Notes: generated by a model from the sequence alone, not told the origin. Counted from the stretch's first letter, positions 8,513-17,611 are shown. The stretch is DNA of 64,000 nucleotides from Candidatus Methylomirabilis lanthanidiphila (GCA_902196205.1 CABIKM010000022.1:1-64000); one strand, 5' to 3'. Program-made: numbers and translations.

Positions 8513-9766
8513 TCACCTCCAACGCGCCACCAGGTACGGCTTCATCGCCTCAAACCGTTCCGCCACCGTCTCGATGACCTCCTCGACCTGCTGATGTCCG
8601 CTCTCTTGGGTCTCGAGGACAAAAGAGGCGGTTCTGCCCAGGTAGAGCGGCGTCAAGGCTTTCAGCAGATGCTCCAGGTGCAGGACCCGATGGTGGTAGG
8701 CCAGCGCAAAATCGTAGATGACAGAGATCCAGAGATCCATTGGAAACCGGAACTTCTCCGGGTCCGGCGGTGCGATGCGCCGCAGTTCGGCCAAGGTGTC
8801 CGAAGCGAGAATCGTCTCCCAGATCGGCAGCAGATCACGAATGCCCTGCTTGAAGGCGTCCACCATCCGTTCCACGTTCACTGAGACGTGTTCAACCTCC
8901 ACCTCCTGCAACGGTCCGACGATGGGGACCGGACTTGATGCTTGTGTGGTGTGCCATACGTTCGCATACTCCTCCATCAGGCTGAAAAGCGAGCCTACCA
9001 CCTGCACCAGCATCCCTGAGAGATGCAGCCCCGGGTCCTTGTGCTCGTGAACCTTGGCCCCAAGGAACGCCTGGCAGATCCGGTATCGCTCGGCCGCTGC
9101 GGTGATCGTCATCCAGATATCGATCCCGAACCGGGCCACATCGGTCTCCCAGACCGGCTTGGCGAGATACAGAGCGGCCAGTTTCCCTGAAAACCCAAAC
9201 TCGCCGCCGATGGGCTGGCGAATCTGTTGGCCGTACAGGGCCCTCGTCATGGGGTAGACGATACTGTTGGTGATGGTCCCGTCATATTTGTGACGGCGGT
9301 ACAGTGGCGCCACATAATCGAATCGTCCTTCATATACGGGTCGGATCAGCCGCTCCACCCATTCGGGGGTAATGGAGCGAAGATCCGCGTCGACAACGGC
9401 ACAGGCCTGCACCTGAAGCGCGTCAGCGATATTGAAGATTGTTCGAAAGGCGCTCCCCTTGCCCGGTATTCCATGGTAGGGGGTGATGATCTTGTAGATG
9501 GGCGGAACCGGATGCTGCACAAGCAGTGTGGACTCGTCTTCAAGCGCAGCCTGAACAACCTGAGGGGTTCCATCCTGAGAGCCTCCGTCCGAGTTGACGA
9601 TTACGGATTGGGCGCGCGGAAAAAATGTGGCGAGTCCGGAGGCGACGGTCTTGACGACGCCCCCGATTGTGCCGGCATTGTTGTAGCTAGGGATCCCGAT
9701 CAGGATGTCGGCCTTCCCGATCTCCTCCAGTCTCTCCAGAACAGGCTCATAAAGGAGCTGTTCCAC
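8513..9766 (-). CDS. Glycosyltransferase (GT-A fold) of the osmolyte island
   Basis: The N-terminal half is a GT-A domain: ADILIGIPSYNNAGTIGGV opens the nucleotide-binding fold, NSDGGSQDGT follows, and VVDADLR supplies the metal-binding D-x-D. The C-terminal half is helical. The gene overlaps the phosphatase gene upstream by 20 bases and abuts the channel gene, so it is co-translated with the glucosylglycerate pathway. Its substrate is not evident. It could add a second sugar to glucosylglycerate, giving for example mannosylglucosylglycerate, or act on a phosphorylated intermediate. It is distinct from the GpgS-like enzyme encoded at 10597-11805. Confidence 0.72.
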   Translation of the reverse strand: MEQLLYEPVLERLEEIGKADILIGIPSYNNAGTIGGVVKTVASGLATFFPRAQSVIVNSDGGSQDGTPQVVQAALEDESTLLVQHPVPPIYKIITPYHGIPGKGSAFRTIFNIADALQVQACAVVDADLRSITPEWVERLIRPVYEGRFDYVAPLYRRHKYDGTITNSIVYPMTRALYGQQIRQPIGGEFGFSGKLAALYLAKPVWETDVARFGIDIWMTITAAAERYRICQAFLGAKVHEHKDPGLHLSGMLVQVVGSLFSLMEEYANVWHTTQASSPVPIVGPLQEVEVEHVSVNVERMVDAFKQGIRDLLPIWETILASDTLAELRRIAPPDPEKFRFPMDLWISVIYDFALAYHHRVLHLEHLLKALTPLYLGRTASFVLETQESGHQQVEEVIETVAERFEAMKPYLVARWR

Positions 9767-10613
9767 CGTCTTCAGTCCTGGCGGATAGAAGGTCCAGGAT
9801 GGCCTTGCACCATCCCTGCGGCCCGATGCCGCCGGCGCGGATCAGGTGCGGCACTTTGACCGTGGGGTCGTATTTCCCGTCGATTCGCTGGACGAGGATG
9901 GGGACGTCGACGGCCCACAACATCGGAAGGTCGTTCTGGCTGTCCCCGATCCCGACAGTCCGCACCTGACCGCACGCCCTCTCGAACAGTCGCGCCACAT
10001 CAGCAACCGCTTTGCCCTTGTCATTGGATCCTGTGAGATGATGGAACCTCCCGCCTCGCGTACACCGGAACCCTCTCCGTCGGAACAGTGTGTTCACGCA
10101 GTTCAACTCTCCGGGAGGACCCTTGACGAAAAATGGCTCATCGTACTCCCGAACCTTTGCGAGACGAGCCTCCTCCACCGGGAGTCCCGTCAGCGCCGCA
10201 ACCTGCTCCGCATTCAGATCCGAAAAGCCCCCAATCTTAACTCCGCTTTCGGCTCTCACCGCTTGCAATATCTCCACCAACCTGGGGTAGGGGGTACCGT
10301 ACTCGATGACGTGGTAGCCGTCCACATCACGCTGGTACGGATAGGCGAAAGAAAAATAGTCCACGGGAATAAATGCGGCGCCTCCGTTCTCCACGACAAA
10401 GGGATCATGGTTATTGAGGAGTTGTCGATACCGCTCCACCTCAGCTCTGGTCTTGCTGGTGCAGAGAACGAGAGGGATCCCTCTCCGCTCGACCTCGTTC
10501 AGAGCTTCCCGGGCCGGCTCGCAACTGTACGTATCATGATCCAGCAACGTCCCATCCAGATCTGTAAAGATGAGCAGGCTGGCGCTGTGCCTTGGGCTAT
10601 GCGTTGTCGGCAT
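9747..10613 (-). CDS. HAD-IIB phosphatase, glucosyl/mannosyl-3-phosphoglycerate phosphatase type
   Basis: HAD motif I is FTDLDGTLLD at about residues 16-25 with the nucleophile Asp, motif II is LCTSKT, and motif IV is GIGDSQNDLPML. The cap contains NDKGKAV just before motif III, as in the mannosyl-3-phosphoglycerate phosphatase family (MpgP, related to GpgP). It would remove phosphate from the product of the neighbouring synthase to give glucosylglycerate. Its start overlaps the end of gpgS by 17 bases. Whether glucosyl or mannosyl substrate is used follows from the partner synthase, which looks like GpgS. Confidence 0.85.
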   Translation of the reverse strand: MPTTHSPRHSASLLIFTDLDGTLLDHDTYSCEPAREALNEVERRGIPLVLCTSKTRAEVERYRQLLNNHDPFVVENGGAAFIPVDYFSFAYPYQRDVDGYHVIEYGTPYPRLVEILQAVRAESGVKIGGFSDLNAEQVAALTGLPVEEARLAKVREYDEPFFVKGPPGELNCVNTLFRRRGFRCTRGGRFHHLTGSNDKGKAVADVARLFERACGQVRTVGIGDSQNDLPMLWAVDVPILVQRIDGKYDPTVKVPHLIRAGGIGPQGWCKAILDLLSARTEDGGTAPL

Positions 10614-11805
10614 CTACTGCCTCGCGAAGCCGGGTCAAGAAGTCCGGGATCGCGGCCAGGACGCGGTTCCAGTTTGGGATCAACGGAACACCCAACGGGT
10701 CGGCCAGGAACCCCTCAATCGCCGACTGGATGGCTCTCGCAAATGCCTCTACGGCCTGCCCCTCCTGATGTTGGTCATACACAAGCCGGTTGATATACGC
10801 GTCGTTCTGGTACCGGCTCAGCATGTCGCGGGCCGTTCTGATATAGGTGATCGGCAACGTCTTTAAGAGCCCATCAGAAAGTACGGTCCCCTCTTCCGCC
10901 AACGTCCGCAGGATGCTCTTGGTGATGTCGACGGCCATTCGTGTGAGCCCCTTGGTCGGATCGGTCGCAGAGAGGTCCTGATGCTTGTGTTCATAGGTAT
11001 CGGCAAGGTCGACCTGACAGACCCGTCCCACGGCACAGTTCCGATAGACCTGCGCCAACACCCCGACCTCCAGCCCCCAATCCCACGGAATCCTGTTCAC
11101 CCGGGCCAGATCGGCGACCATGGCAAATTCGCCGGCTAATGGGTATCTGAAGCTGTCCAGGTACGTCAGGAACGGTTGCTGGTCCAGGATCCGCTGGAGG
11201 GCCCGGATGAGGGGGACCACCAGGAGCCTGACGGCTCTGCCGTGGAGTCGATCCGTTACCCGGCTGTAATAGCCTTTCGCAAACTCAAACGCCAACCGCG
11301 GATTCGCCACCGGATAACAGAGTCGCGCAAGCAGCTCTCGATGATAGGTCAAAACATCGCAATCGTGCAGCGCGATGACATCGCTTTGGCCGCGGGCCAG
11401 GACGTAGCCAAACATCATCCACGCCGACCGCCCCTTGCCGTCAGGTCCTGCCGAGATCCCACGTTCCTCCAGTTCACGGTAGAGCGCCTGGATCCTCGGA
11501 CCGTCGTTCCAAATCAGGAGAGGCGCCTGGGGAAGACCCGCAAAGAACGTCCTGGCCCTCCTGAACTCCTCTTCGCCGGCCCGTCCCAGGCCGACGACAA
11601 TCTCCCGCAGATATCGAACCTGAGCCAGTTCGTCGACAATCCGGGGCAGCGCCTCCCCCTCCAGTTCCGAGTACAGACACGGCAGCACCAACGCGATGGG
11701 CCGATACAGCAACGTTTCTTCCAATTCCTTCTCAAGCTGGTCGAGGTTCGGCTTTCCCAGCCGATGAAGCGTCGTGATCACGCCTGTCTGATGGAAATCA
11801 CTCAT
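10597..11805 (-). CDS. gpgS: Glucosyl-3-phosphoglycerate synthase
   Basis: This enzyme transfers glucose from NDP-glucose to 3-phosphoglycerate, the first step of glucosylglycerate synthesis. The chosen start (ATG at 11805) gives MSDFHQTGVITTLHRLG, has GGAGG upstream and matches known GpgS N-termini. Key blocks are YRPIALVLPCLYSELE, LLIWNDGP, GKGRSAWMMFGYVLA, the metal site IALHDCDVLTY, LDSFRYPLAGEFAM and WDWGLEVGVL. Length is 402 residues, normal for the Persephonella/Methanococcoides-type enzyme. It precedes the matching phosphatase in a tight operon. I am confident of GpgS over MpgS from the LDSFRYPLAGEF and HDCD blocks. Confidence 0.88.
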   Translation of the reverse strand: MSDFHQTGVITTLHRLGKPNLDQLEKELEETLLYRPIALVLPCLYSELEGEALPRIVDELAQVRYLREIVVGLGRAGEEEFRRARTFFAGLPQAPLLIWNDGPRIQALYRELEERGISAGPDGKGRSAWMMFGYVLARGQSDVIALHDCDVLTYHRELLARLCYPVANPRLAFEFAKGYYSRVTDRLHGRAVRLLVVPLIRALQRILDQQPFLTYLDSFRYPLAGEFAMVADLARVNRIPWDWGLEVGVLAQVYRNCAVGRVCQVDLADTYEHKHQDLSATDPTKGLTRMAVDITKSILRTLAEEGTVLSDGLLKTLPITYIRTARDMLSRYQNDAYINRLVYDQHQEGQAVEAFARAIQSAIEGFLADPLGVPLIPNWNRVLAAIPDFLTRLREAVDADNA

Positions 11806-11830
11806 CCGACTCCCTCCAATTAAACAATCG

Positions 11831-12226
11831 CTATGCTTCGCCGATCTTCTGCTCGATCGCCTTCTTGACCATCTGGACAAGGACCGACATGCCGAACGGC
11901 TTCGCCAGATAGGCTGTCGCCCCTTTCCCCATCGCCTCCATACACGTCTCCCGGTCGCCGAAGGCCGTAATGAGGATAATCTGAGCGTCCGGTTGGAGGC
12001 GCTTGACCTCCGGAAGAATCTCCATCCCACTCAGATCAGTCATGATCTTATCAAGGACAATGACCTGATATGGCCCCTCCTGAACCTTGAGGAGCGCCTC
12101 CGATCCATTTGCCGCCTGGATAACATGGAACCCTTCGCGGGTCAGGACATCGTCCAGGAGTTGACGCATCTCGCCATCATCATCAACAACCAGGATCTTC
12201 GGTACGTACAATTCATACAGGTCCAT
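11831..12226 (-). CDS. Single-domain response regulator (CheY-like)
   Basis: A receiver domain with the acidic pair in ILVVDDDGEM, the phosphorylation site in VIVLDKIMTD, the conserved T of ILITAF and the K of YLAKPFG. There is no output domain. The ATG at 12226 gives a short lead-in to strand 1. It lies between the glycerate kinase gene and gpgS, and a histidine kinase gene begins the same block, so it may receive phosphate from that kinase. How it would act without a DNA-binding domain is not shown. Confidence 0.9.
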   Translation of the reverse strand: MDLYELYVPKILVVDDDGEMRQLLDDVLTREGFHVIQAANGSEALLKVQEGPYQVIVLDKIMTDLSGMEILPEVKRLQPDAQIILITAFGDRETCMEAMGKGATAYLAKPFGMSVLVQMVKKAIEQKIGEA

Positions 12227-12309
12227 TGACCGAACCCCCTTTGTACAATGGCCATTCACGTTCCGTCCCTACACTCAGACGCGCGTCTTCATTCACCTTC
12301 CTCGACGTA

Positions 12310-13605
12310 TCACCACGCCAGGACAACCCTGAGATCCCGAACATTAATGCCGGTTGGTCCTGTGACAATTGTATCTCCAAGCCGATCGAAGAATCCATGT
12401 GAATCGGATGCTTCGCGCACCGTCGCCACACCCAGGCCGGCCGCCCGTGCTCTTGCGAGTGTCCTGCCGTCGGCGACAGCCCCCGCCGCCCTTGAGTTCC
12501 CGTCGATCCCGTCGGTCCCAACACTGAGTACCGATACCCGTTTGCCTGCAATGAGCTCGGCACATTCAAGGGCGAATGCCTGATTTCGACCCCCTCGTCC
12601 CCTGCCCAGCACCGGAGAGACCAGTTCACCGCCGGATATCACCGCAACAGGCTGTCCATTAAGGCCCCTGATTTCGTCCTCAGCTCGCCGGATCAGAATC
12701 CTGGCCGCATCACGAGCCGAGATATTGTCCGCGATCTCAGCAACGACAGGCTTCCACCCGGACTGTTCAGCAAAGCCGACTGCCGCTCTGACGGCATCAT
12801 CATTGTCCAGAAGCTTGAACCAACGTGCGGTACGGAAGGCCGGATGTTCAGATTTCGGTGTTTCGGGTACGACGCCACGACGAATGAGCGCTTTAATAGA
12901 GTTCGGGAATACTGACGTCAGCCTGTGTCTCCGGATGAGCGTATCCATTTCCTGAACGGTAGAATCATCCGGCATCGACGGCCCCGACGCCACAAACGAA
13001 GGATAACCGCGGGGTACATCGGAGATGTACAGCGTCAGTTGCTGTGCCGGCGCGGCAGTGACAGCGAGCCGTCCGCCCTTTACTTTTGACAGATGCTTCC
13101 TGATCGTGTTGGTCTCGACGATAGTCAGCTCCCTGGAGATCACTAAACGGTTCATCTCCACAAGGTCCGCCAGTGTGATCGTCTCGTGGATCGGTAGTTC
13201 GAAGCAGGCCGACCCGCCGCCCGACACCAGGTAGATCACCAAATCCTGATCGGTCATGCCGCGTATCATAGATAAGGCCGTCGTCGCGGCGTCCATGCTC
13301 TCCTTGTTCGGCATGGGGTGCCCCCCCTCGAAGGTCCGAACACGAGGATGGCTCCAGTCCCCGACTGCCGGACCGGCCACCACGCCGGCCGTCGGCGTCA
13401 TGCCTGATCGCCTGATGAGTTGGTCTGTCATACCGGTTGCGCTCTTACCTATCGCCACAACATAGGTATGTCCTCTGGTCCGACGGATAACATCCAACAC
13501 CTCCTCCAGTGGACCGCGCTCGAACGCGCGACCGATACTACAGGACTCCAACACGGATCGGAACTGCTCACGCAGCATGCGCTTGGCCGTCACGCAATCC
13601 ATCAA
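12310..13605 (-). CDS. Glycerate 2-kinase (GckA/MOFRL family)
   Basis: The protein is a type II glycerate kinase that phosphorylates D-glycerate to 2-phosphoglycerate. It shows the N-terminal DUF4147-type block (VVAIGKSATGMTDQ, VSGGGSACFELP) and the C-terminal MOFRL domain (VSPVLGRGRGGRNQAFAL, LSVGTDGIDGNSRAAGAV). Length is normal at 431 residues. The gene starts one base after the end of the kinase gene at 13606. In a methylotroph-like organism it could belong to glycerate assimilation. In this operon it also stands next to the enzymes that consume phosphoglycerate to make glucosylglycerate, or it may recover glycerate from degraded osmolyte. Confidence 0.92.
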   Translation of the reverse strand: MMDCVTAKRMLREQFRSVLESCSIGRAFERGPLEEVLDVIRRTRGHTYVVAIGKSATGMTDQLIRRSGMTPTAGVVAGPAVGDWSHPRVRTFEGGHPMPNKESMDAATTALSMIRGMTDQDLVIYLVSGGGSACFELPIHETITLADLVEMNRLVISRELTIVETNTIRKHLSKVKGGRLAVTAAPAQQLTLYISDVPRGYPSFVASGPSMPDDSTVQEMDTLIRRHRLTSVFPNSIKALIRRGVVPETPKSEHPAFRTARWFKLLDNDDAVRAAVGFAEQSGWKPVVAEIADNISARDAARILIRRAEDEIRGLNGQPVAVISGGELVSPVLGRGRGGRNQAFALECAELIAGKRVSVLSVGTDGIDGNSRAAGAVADGRTLARARAAGLGVATVREASDSHGFFDRLGDTIVTGPTGINVRDLRVVLAW

Positions 13606-15102
13606 TCATCTCCTCGCGACGGAAGCCGGCTGTACGGGCTGGGATCGGTGAACGGGAAAGGTGATCAAAAAGGTCGTCCCCTCGTCCGGCTCGCTCTTTA
13701 CCTCGATGGTTCCCCCATGATCCTTGACGATGCCGTAGACCACTGAGAGCCCCAAGCCGGTCCCTTCCCCCACCTTCTTCGTCGTAAAGAAAGGATCGAA
13801 GATTCTGGGGAGACTTTCTGGAGGAATGCCGCATCCGGTGTCCGCGACGCTCACCTCAATCCAATCCCGCTTTGCCTCGGCTGCGACGCGAACCTGCCCG
13901 CCTTCCGGCATCGCATCGAGGGCATTGAGCAGGAGATTGACAAACACCTGCTCAAGGAGGTATGGATCGGCAGCCAGCTTGGGAAGCGTATCGGGGATTC
14001 GCGATGTCACACGTATGCTCCGCTGTGTCAGTTCGTGGTCCAGCAGCGACAGGACGTTCGAAAACACCTCCGACAGGGACGTCGGCGCGATATGGGGCGG
14101 GGTCACCCTCGCGTAGCCGAGGAGTTGCTCGATAATCCGCCTGATCCGCGCGATCTGTTCCACAATGATCCGAAGACTCTGCGCGCTCGGATGGCTCTCG
14201 GAGAGCGCCGGAAGCAGATACTCCGCCCTTCCTGAGATGATGTTGAGGGGGGTCCCGATCTCGTGAGCCAGACCCGCCGCAAGCCGGCCAACCGCCGCCA
14301 GTTTCTCCGAATGCTGGAGCTGCCGCTCCAGTTCCACTTTTTTGATGGTCTCCTCAAGAATCTGCTCTCTGGCCTGCTTCAATCTTTCCGTCATCCGATT
14401 GAACTCGGCAGCTAGCCGGCCCAGTTCATCTCTCCGCGCAATCGGTATCTGCCGATCCAACTCACCAGCCCCAATGGCGGCGGCTCCCTCAATAAGCGCG
14501 TGAATCGGTTTCGAGATGTTGCGTTTTGTCAGGTACCAGAACGCCATGGCAATCGCCGCCATGATGGCCACTCCAGCTAAGATGATCTCGTCACGGCGGC
14601 GAAGATAGGCGCTCTCGATCTGTGATGTCCGGTAGGCAATTTCGAGGAGAGCGGGACCTCTGTTGATCAGCCGGATGGGGCGCAGATAGTGAAGGACCTG
14701 CTCCCCGTTCAACGTGTGAGAGAAGCTCATCGATTGCTTCCGCTTAATGGCCTCCCGGAACTCCTCTCTGCCCGGCGTAATCTCGACTCCTTCCTGATCT
14801 CCCCCAACAAGAGGTGTCCCGTCCGCGTGAAAAAGTGTGACGCGAGCAACTCCGGCGTAGCCCTTCGCCTCCTCGAAGAGCTCTTGAACATCCTCCCACT
14901 GGTCGCGGCGCACGGCGTTCCGGACCGCCACCTCCAGCGTCCTGGCCATCACGCGAATCTCTCGCTCACGCTGCTCGAGCAGCGCCTGCCGTTCCGCGCT
15001 CAACTGCTGATACAGATAGAGGCCTGTCACGATCGCCACCGCGATCGTCAGGGACACGACGAGCCGAGTTCCAATCTTTACCGAGACCCCCTCCAGCTTC
15101 AT
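13606..15102 (-). CDS. Membrane sensor histidine kinase (HAMP, HisKA, HATPase)
   Basis: Two membrane helices (about residues 12-30 and 175-195) bracket an extracytoplasmic sensor region, followed by a HAMP domain (ISKPIHALIEGAAAIGAGEL), a coiled linker, the H-box LAAGLAHEIGTPLN, N-box FVNLLLNALDAM, G1 DTGCGIP, F-box FDPFFTTK and G2 GTGLGLSVVYG. It is a complete NtrB-like kinase. I prefer the ATG at 15102 because it gives MKLEGVSVKIGTRLVV directly before the first helix. It is the first gene of the osmolyte block, touching the glycerate kinase gene, and the nearest regulator is the CheY-like protein at 11831. Confidence 0.9.
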   Translation of the reverse strand: MKLEGVSVKIGTRLVVSLTIAVAIVTGLYLYQQLSAERQALLEQREREIRVMARTLEVAVRNAVRRDQWEDVQELFEEAKGYAGVARVTLFHADGTPLVGGDQEGVEITPGREEFREAIKRKQSMSFSHTLNGEQVLHYLRPIRLINRGPALLEIAYRTSQIESAYLRRRDEIILAGVAIMAAIAMAFWYLTKRNISKPIHALIEGAAAIGAGELDRQIPIARRDELGRLAAEFNRMTERLKQAREQILEETIKKVELERQLQHSEKLAAVGRLAAGLAHEIGTPLNIISGRAEYLLPALSESHPSAQSLRIIVEQIARIRRIIEQLLGYARVTPPHIAPTSLSEVFSNVLSLLDHELTQRSIRVTSRIPDTLPKLAADPYLLEQVFVNLLLNALDAMPEGGQVRVAAEAKRDWIEVSVADTGCGIPPESLPRIFDPFFTTKKVGEGTGLGLSVVYGIVKDHGGTIEVKSEPDEGTTFLITFPVHRSQPVQPASVARR

Positions 15103-15177
15103 CTCTACCCCACTAATACGGGAACGCAATGATAGAGCCGCTCACCACATGCACGACGCCGGCGGCGATCCTATAGC

Positions 15178-15906
15178 TCAATGCTGATGTCCACCCTCGG
15201 TCAAGCTCTTCAGATAGGCCACCAGATCGATGAGTTGCCGGACGGTCATTGAGTCGTTGTAGCTCGGCATCTTTGAGGTGCCGTCGGCGCCGAGATACCC
15301 TTTCGCTTCATCCTTATGGTGCTTGAGCCGCCAGGCTACGGAGGCGTTCGGATCGATGATTGTCTCGACGAAATACTCAGCAGGGTGCATCCCTCCCATC
15401 CCTGAAAGGGCCGGTCCCACATCCCCCTGCTCGGCTTCGGGTGCGGGAAAGTTCTCACCAACTACGTCATGACATTTGAAGCATTCAAAGTCGACAAAGA
15501 CCTGCCGTCCGGTGTGATGATCTCCGGCCGGCACAGCAAATCGCCACCGCGAGGGGATTGCGAGACGAGGCTGTGGCTTCACGGGAGCTCTCTGTGGCAT
15601 GAACTCCGGCGGGGGTCCCACCAGGCGATGACGGTGATGTCTGCCCTCCTTGGAAGGTTCATCACTCCATCCATTCAGGACTGAGACCAATAGAAGACCA
15701 CACATCAGAACCGCTGCACGAAGCAATACCCCACTCCAAAGAAAGGAATATCTTTGTGGCCTCGTCGTGGCCGCCTTGCGCCTTACCTCGCTCCTCGTGA
15801 TCCGCAATATGTCGCCCCTTTCTGTTCTCGACGATCTCTCCTCGTTGTTTCCAGCGTCCGTACGATCGGCTATCACACGGTCTCCGACCGTCATAACGCT
15901 TTTCAT
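15178..15906 (-). CDS. Monoheme c-type cytochrome
   Basis: One heme-binding motif, CFKCH, lies near residue 156. A distal ligand is probably the Met of SKMPSYNDSM near residue 218, followed by the helix LIDLVAYLKSL that ends many class I cytochromes c. A hydrophobic helix at about residues 58-80 can serve as signal or anchor. The 50 residues before it are charged and unlike a signal peptide, so the true start may be later than the ATG at 15906. Directly upstream lies the structured leader with a terminator hairpin, so expression is probably controlled by attenuation. Confidence 0.8.
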   Translation of the reverse strand: MKSVMTVGDRVIADRTDAGNNEERSSRTERGDILRITRSEVRRKAATTRPQRYSFLWSGVLLRAAVLMCGLLLVSVLNGWSDEPSKEGRHHRHRLVGPPPEFMPQRAPVKPQPRLAIPSRWRFAVPAGDHHTGRQVFVDFECFKCHDVVGENFPAPEAEQGDVGPALSGMGGMHPAEYFVETIIDPNASVAWRLKHHKDEAKGYLGADGTSKMPSYNDSMTVRQLIDLVAYLKSLTEGGHQH

Positions 15907-15915
15907 GTGTGGGGA

Positions 15916-16000
15916 AATAAAAAAGCCGCCTCCGCTTTACGCGGATGGCGGCCCGACCACCCCTTGTCCTCCGAAAATAGCTGAACGCTATCTCCGGACC
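15916..16000 (-). ncRNA. Structured leader RNA candidate, copy 2, upstream of cytochrome c
   Basis: The minus-strand element opens with TCCGGAGATAGC, forms a hairpin with GCTATTTTCGGA, continues with the linker GGGGTGGTCGG, and ends with the hairpin GCCGCC...GGCGGC and six T. The T-tract ends about ten bases before the ATG at 15906, so transcription would stop before the cytochrome gene unless the hairpin is prevented. It aligns gap-free to the copy at 75-159. The apical part of the terminator stem differs in compensating fashion, which supports the fold. Confidence 0.55.
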
Positions 16001-16348
16001 CCTCGGGAGAAATCCGTCACATTCTTGTGTTATCTGTTGACCATCATCATAACACGACCCAGCGACTGACCCTATCTAAGATTTTAGCCACGACTCCTCG
16101 GAGGTCAACGCGAAAAGCAGCTATCGAATTGATACAGTGAGACGATTGCTCCTGCCCGACGCAAGAATAGCATCGCAGGTCAGGGAGAACGCCTGGAGGG
16201 CTGCCTATGCGCCCGCTCGACGCTTGCGCGGGTCTATGCATCACATCATAAATAGACACGTGTGTGAATCCGAGATATGATTCAACAACGGGTGAACTGT
16301 TGGTATGCCCGCATCAAGGACGACACATCACGCGGGAGGCTATCTTAC

Positions 16349-16990
16349 GTGCTGCACAGATCCACGGTACGACTACTCTTCTTTGTCCTGTCCGTGTTGC
16401 TGCTTCCGACAGCCTCTTTGGAGGCGGATGAGGCCGCGACAGACGGGCTGACGGCCGGTGAATTAGCCGCGATCGATCAGGGCGGAGTCGTGATCAAGAC
16501 AGATACCTACCCGACCGGTAATGGCGCGCGCGGCGCCAGGGTCAACGGCTACTGCATCATCAATACGCTACCGGACGTCGCATGGTCGATCATGCTGGAC
16601 TACCATAAGTTCGACCAATTTATGCCGCGGCTCGAGAAGGTTGAGGTGCTGGAACAGACACCACGCACCATGAAGGTGACTGAAACGGTTCGCGTTCCAC
16701 TTGGCGTCATCAGTTATACGGTCGATCTGACGTTTAGACCCGAGCAGCGGACCGCGAGCTGGATGCTGGACAAGTCGCGAAAAAACGACCTGGCGGAGAC
16801 CTTCGGCAGTTGGGAGTTCCTCCCGTACGGCCAGGGCAAAACTCTGCTTCGATACACCACGACCTTGGACAGCGGCTTCTTTGTTCCCAGATTCCTGGAA
16901 GAACTTCTGCTCAGGAGCAATCTCTCGGATGCGCTGTTGAGCCTGAAGCGGCGCGCCGAATCCAACGGGACGTGGACAAAGACAGAGTAG
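16349..16990 (+). CDS. Secreted SRPBCC/START-like domain protein
   Basis: A signal peptide (VLHRSTVRLLFFVLSVLLL, cleavage near SLEA) precedes a START/SRPBCC-type domain with the pattern ARVNGYCIINTLPDVAWSIM, DYHKFDQFMPRLEKVEVLE and a C-terminal helix. Such domains bind hydrophobic ligands, and related proteins are annotated as polyketide cyclase/COQ10-like. I use the GTG at 16349, with GGGAGG nine bases upstream, because it places the signal at the N-terminus. An in-frame ATG at 16277 lacks a good ribosome binding site. No ligand can be named. Confidence 0.7.
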   Translation: MLHRSTVRLLFFVLSVLLLPTASLEADEAATDGLTAGELAAIDQGGVVIKTDTYPTGNGARGARVNGYCIINTLPDVAWSIMLDYHKFDQFMPRLEKVEVLEQTPRTMKVTETVRVPLGVISYTVDLTFRPEQRTASWMLDKSRKNDLAETFGSWEFLPYGQGKTLLRYTTTLDSGFFVPRFLEELLLRSNLSDALLSLKRRAESNGTWTKTE

Positions 16991-16996
16991 ACGCCA

Positions 16997-17611
16997 TCAT
17001 CTTATGTTTCCGGGACACGTTATATCCCCAATATTTAGATTCGATTCCGGGCTATGCCTTCCCACGCACTCCTTCGCGCGGTACACCGCCCCAACGACGA
17101 CACCGTAGACCAGGTGAGCCATCAAACTCATCCCCGCCATGAGCAATGCACTGGGCGCGATCGCCGCATCCGGCATCACCGCCGCACACGGGTTCGTGGC
17201 GATTATCGGGGCACATGGATTCACGGCGACTACCGCGCCGCATGGATTCATGGCCGGTGTAACGGCGGACCCAGCTAAAAGGGAATGCAGCATCGCCATG
17301 GCCGGCGCCAGCGCTACCATCGCGAAGATCCAGGGAAGGATAGAGTACAGGGCGCCTTTGAGGGGTCGTGGGCCCGGAAGCCACGTGGCGAACGCCACGG
17401 CATAGATGATCGCGAGAACGACCCCATTGAACAGGTGAACCAGGCTTCCTGTGAGGTAGGTCGGCAGGCCGATGGGCAGCGCTTGCCCCAGGGCCCCGAT
17501 CAGGTCCATCTTGGGGAGTCCCATAAGCGGGGCCATATACATCAGGGCCGTCATCGCAAGCGTGCCCAGGATCCCCGCCATTACCGCTGAACCGATGCTG
17601 AACCGTTTCAT
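16997..17611 (-). CDS. Integral membrane protein with three NPC repeats
   Basis: Four to five hydrophobic segments (about residues 10-30, 50-75, 90-112, 155-178) resemble the DUF6789/YagU-like group of small membrane proteins. Between the third and fourth lies an insert with NPC at residues 122-124, 131-133 and 140-142, a nine-residue period encoded by a 27-base repeat. The regularly spaced cysteines could bind metal or crosslink. The gene converges on the SRPBCC gene with a six-base gap. No function is known to me. Confidence 0.65.
   Translation of the reverse strand: MKRFSIGSAVMAGILGTLAMTALMYMAPLMGLPKMDLIGALGQALPIGLPTYLTGSLVHLFNGVVLAIIYAVAFATWLPGPRPLKGALYSILPWIFAMVALAPAMAMLHSLLAGSAVTPAMNPCGAVVAVNPCAPIIATNPCAAVMPDAAIAPSALLMAGMSLMAHLVYGVVVGAVYRAKECVGRHSPESNLNIGDITCPGNIR

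Noticed and set aside
75-16000. Known c-di-GMP, cobalamin or preQ1 riboswitch as the identity of the repeated leader
   Set aside because: The conserved cores of those classes are not present in either copy. I can only support an unclassified structured leader.
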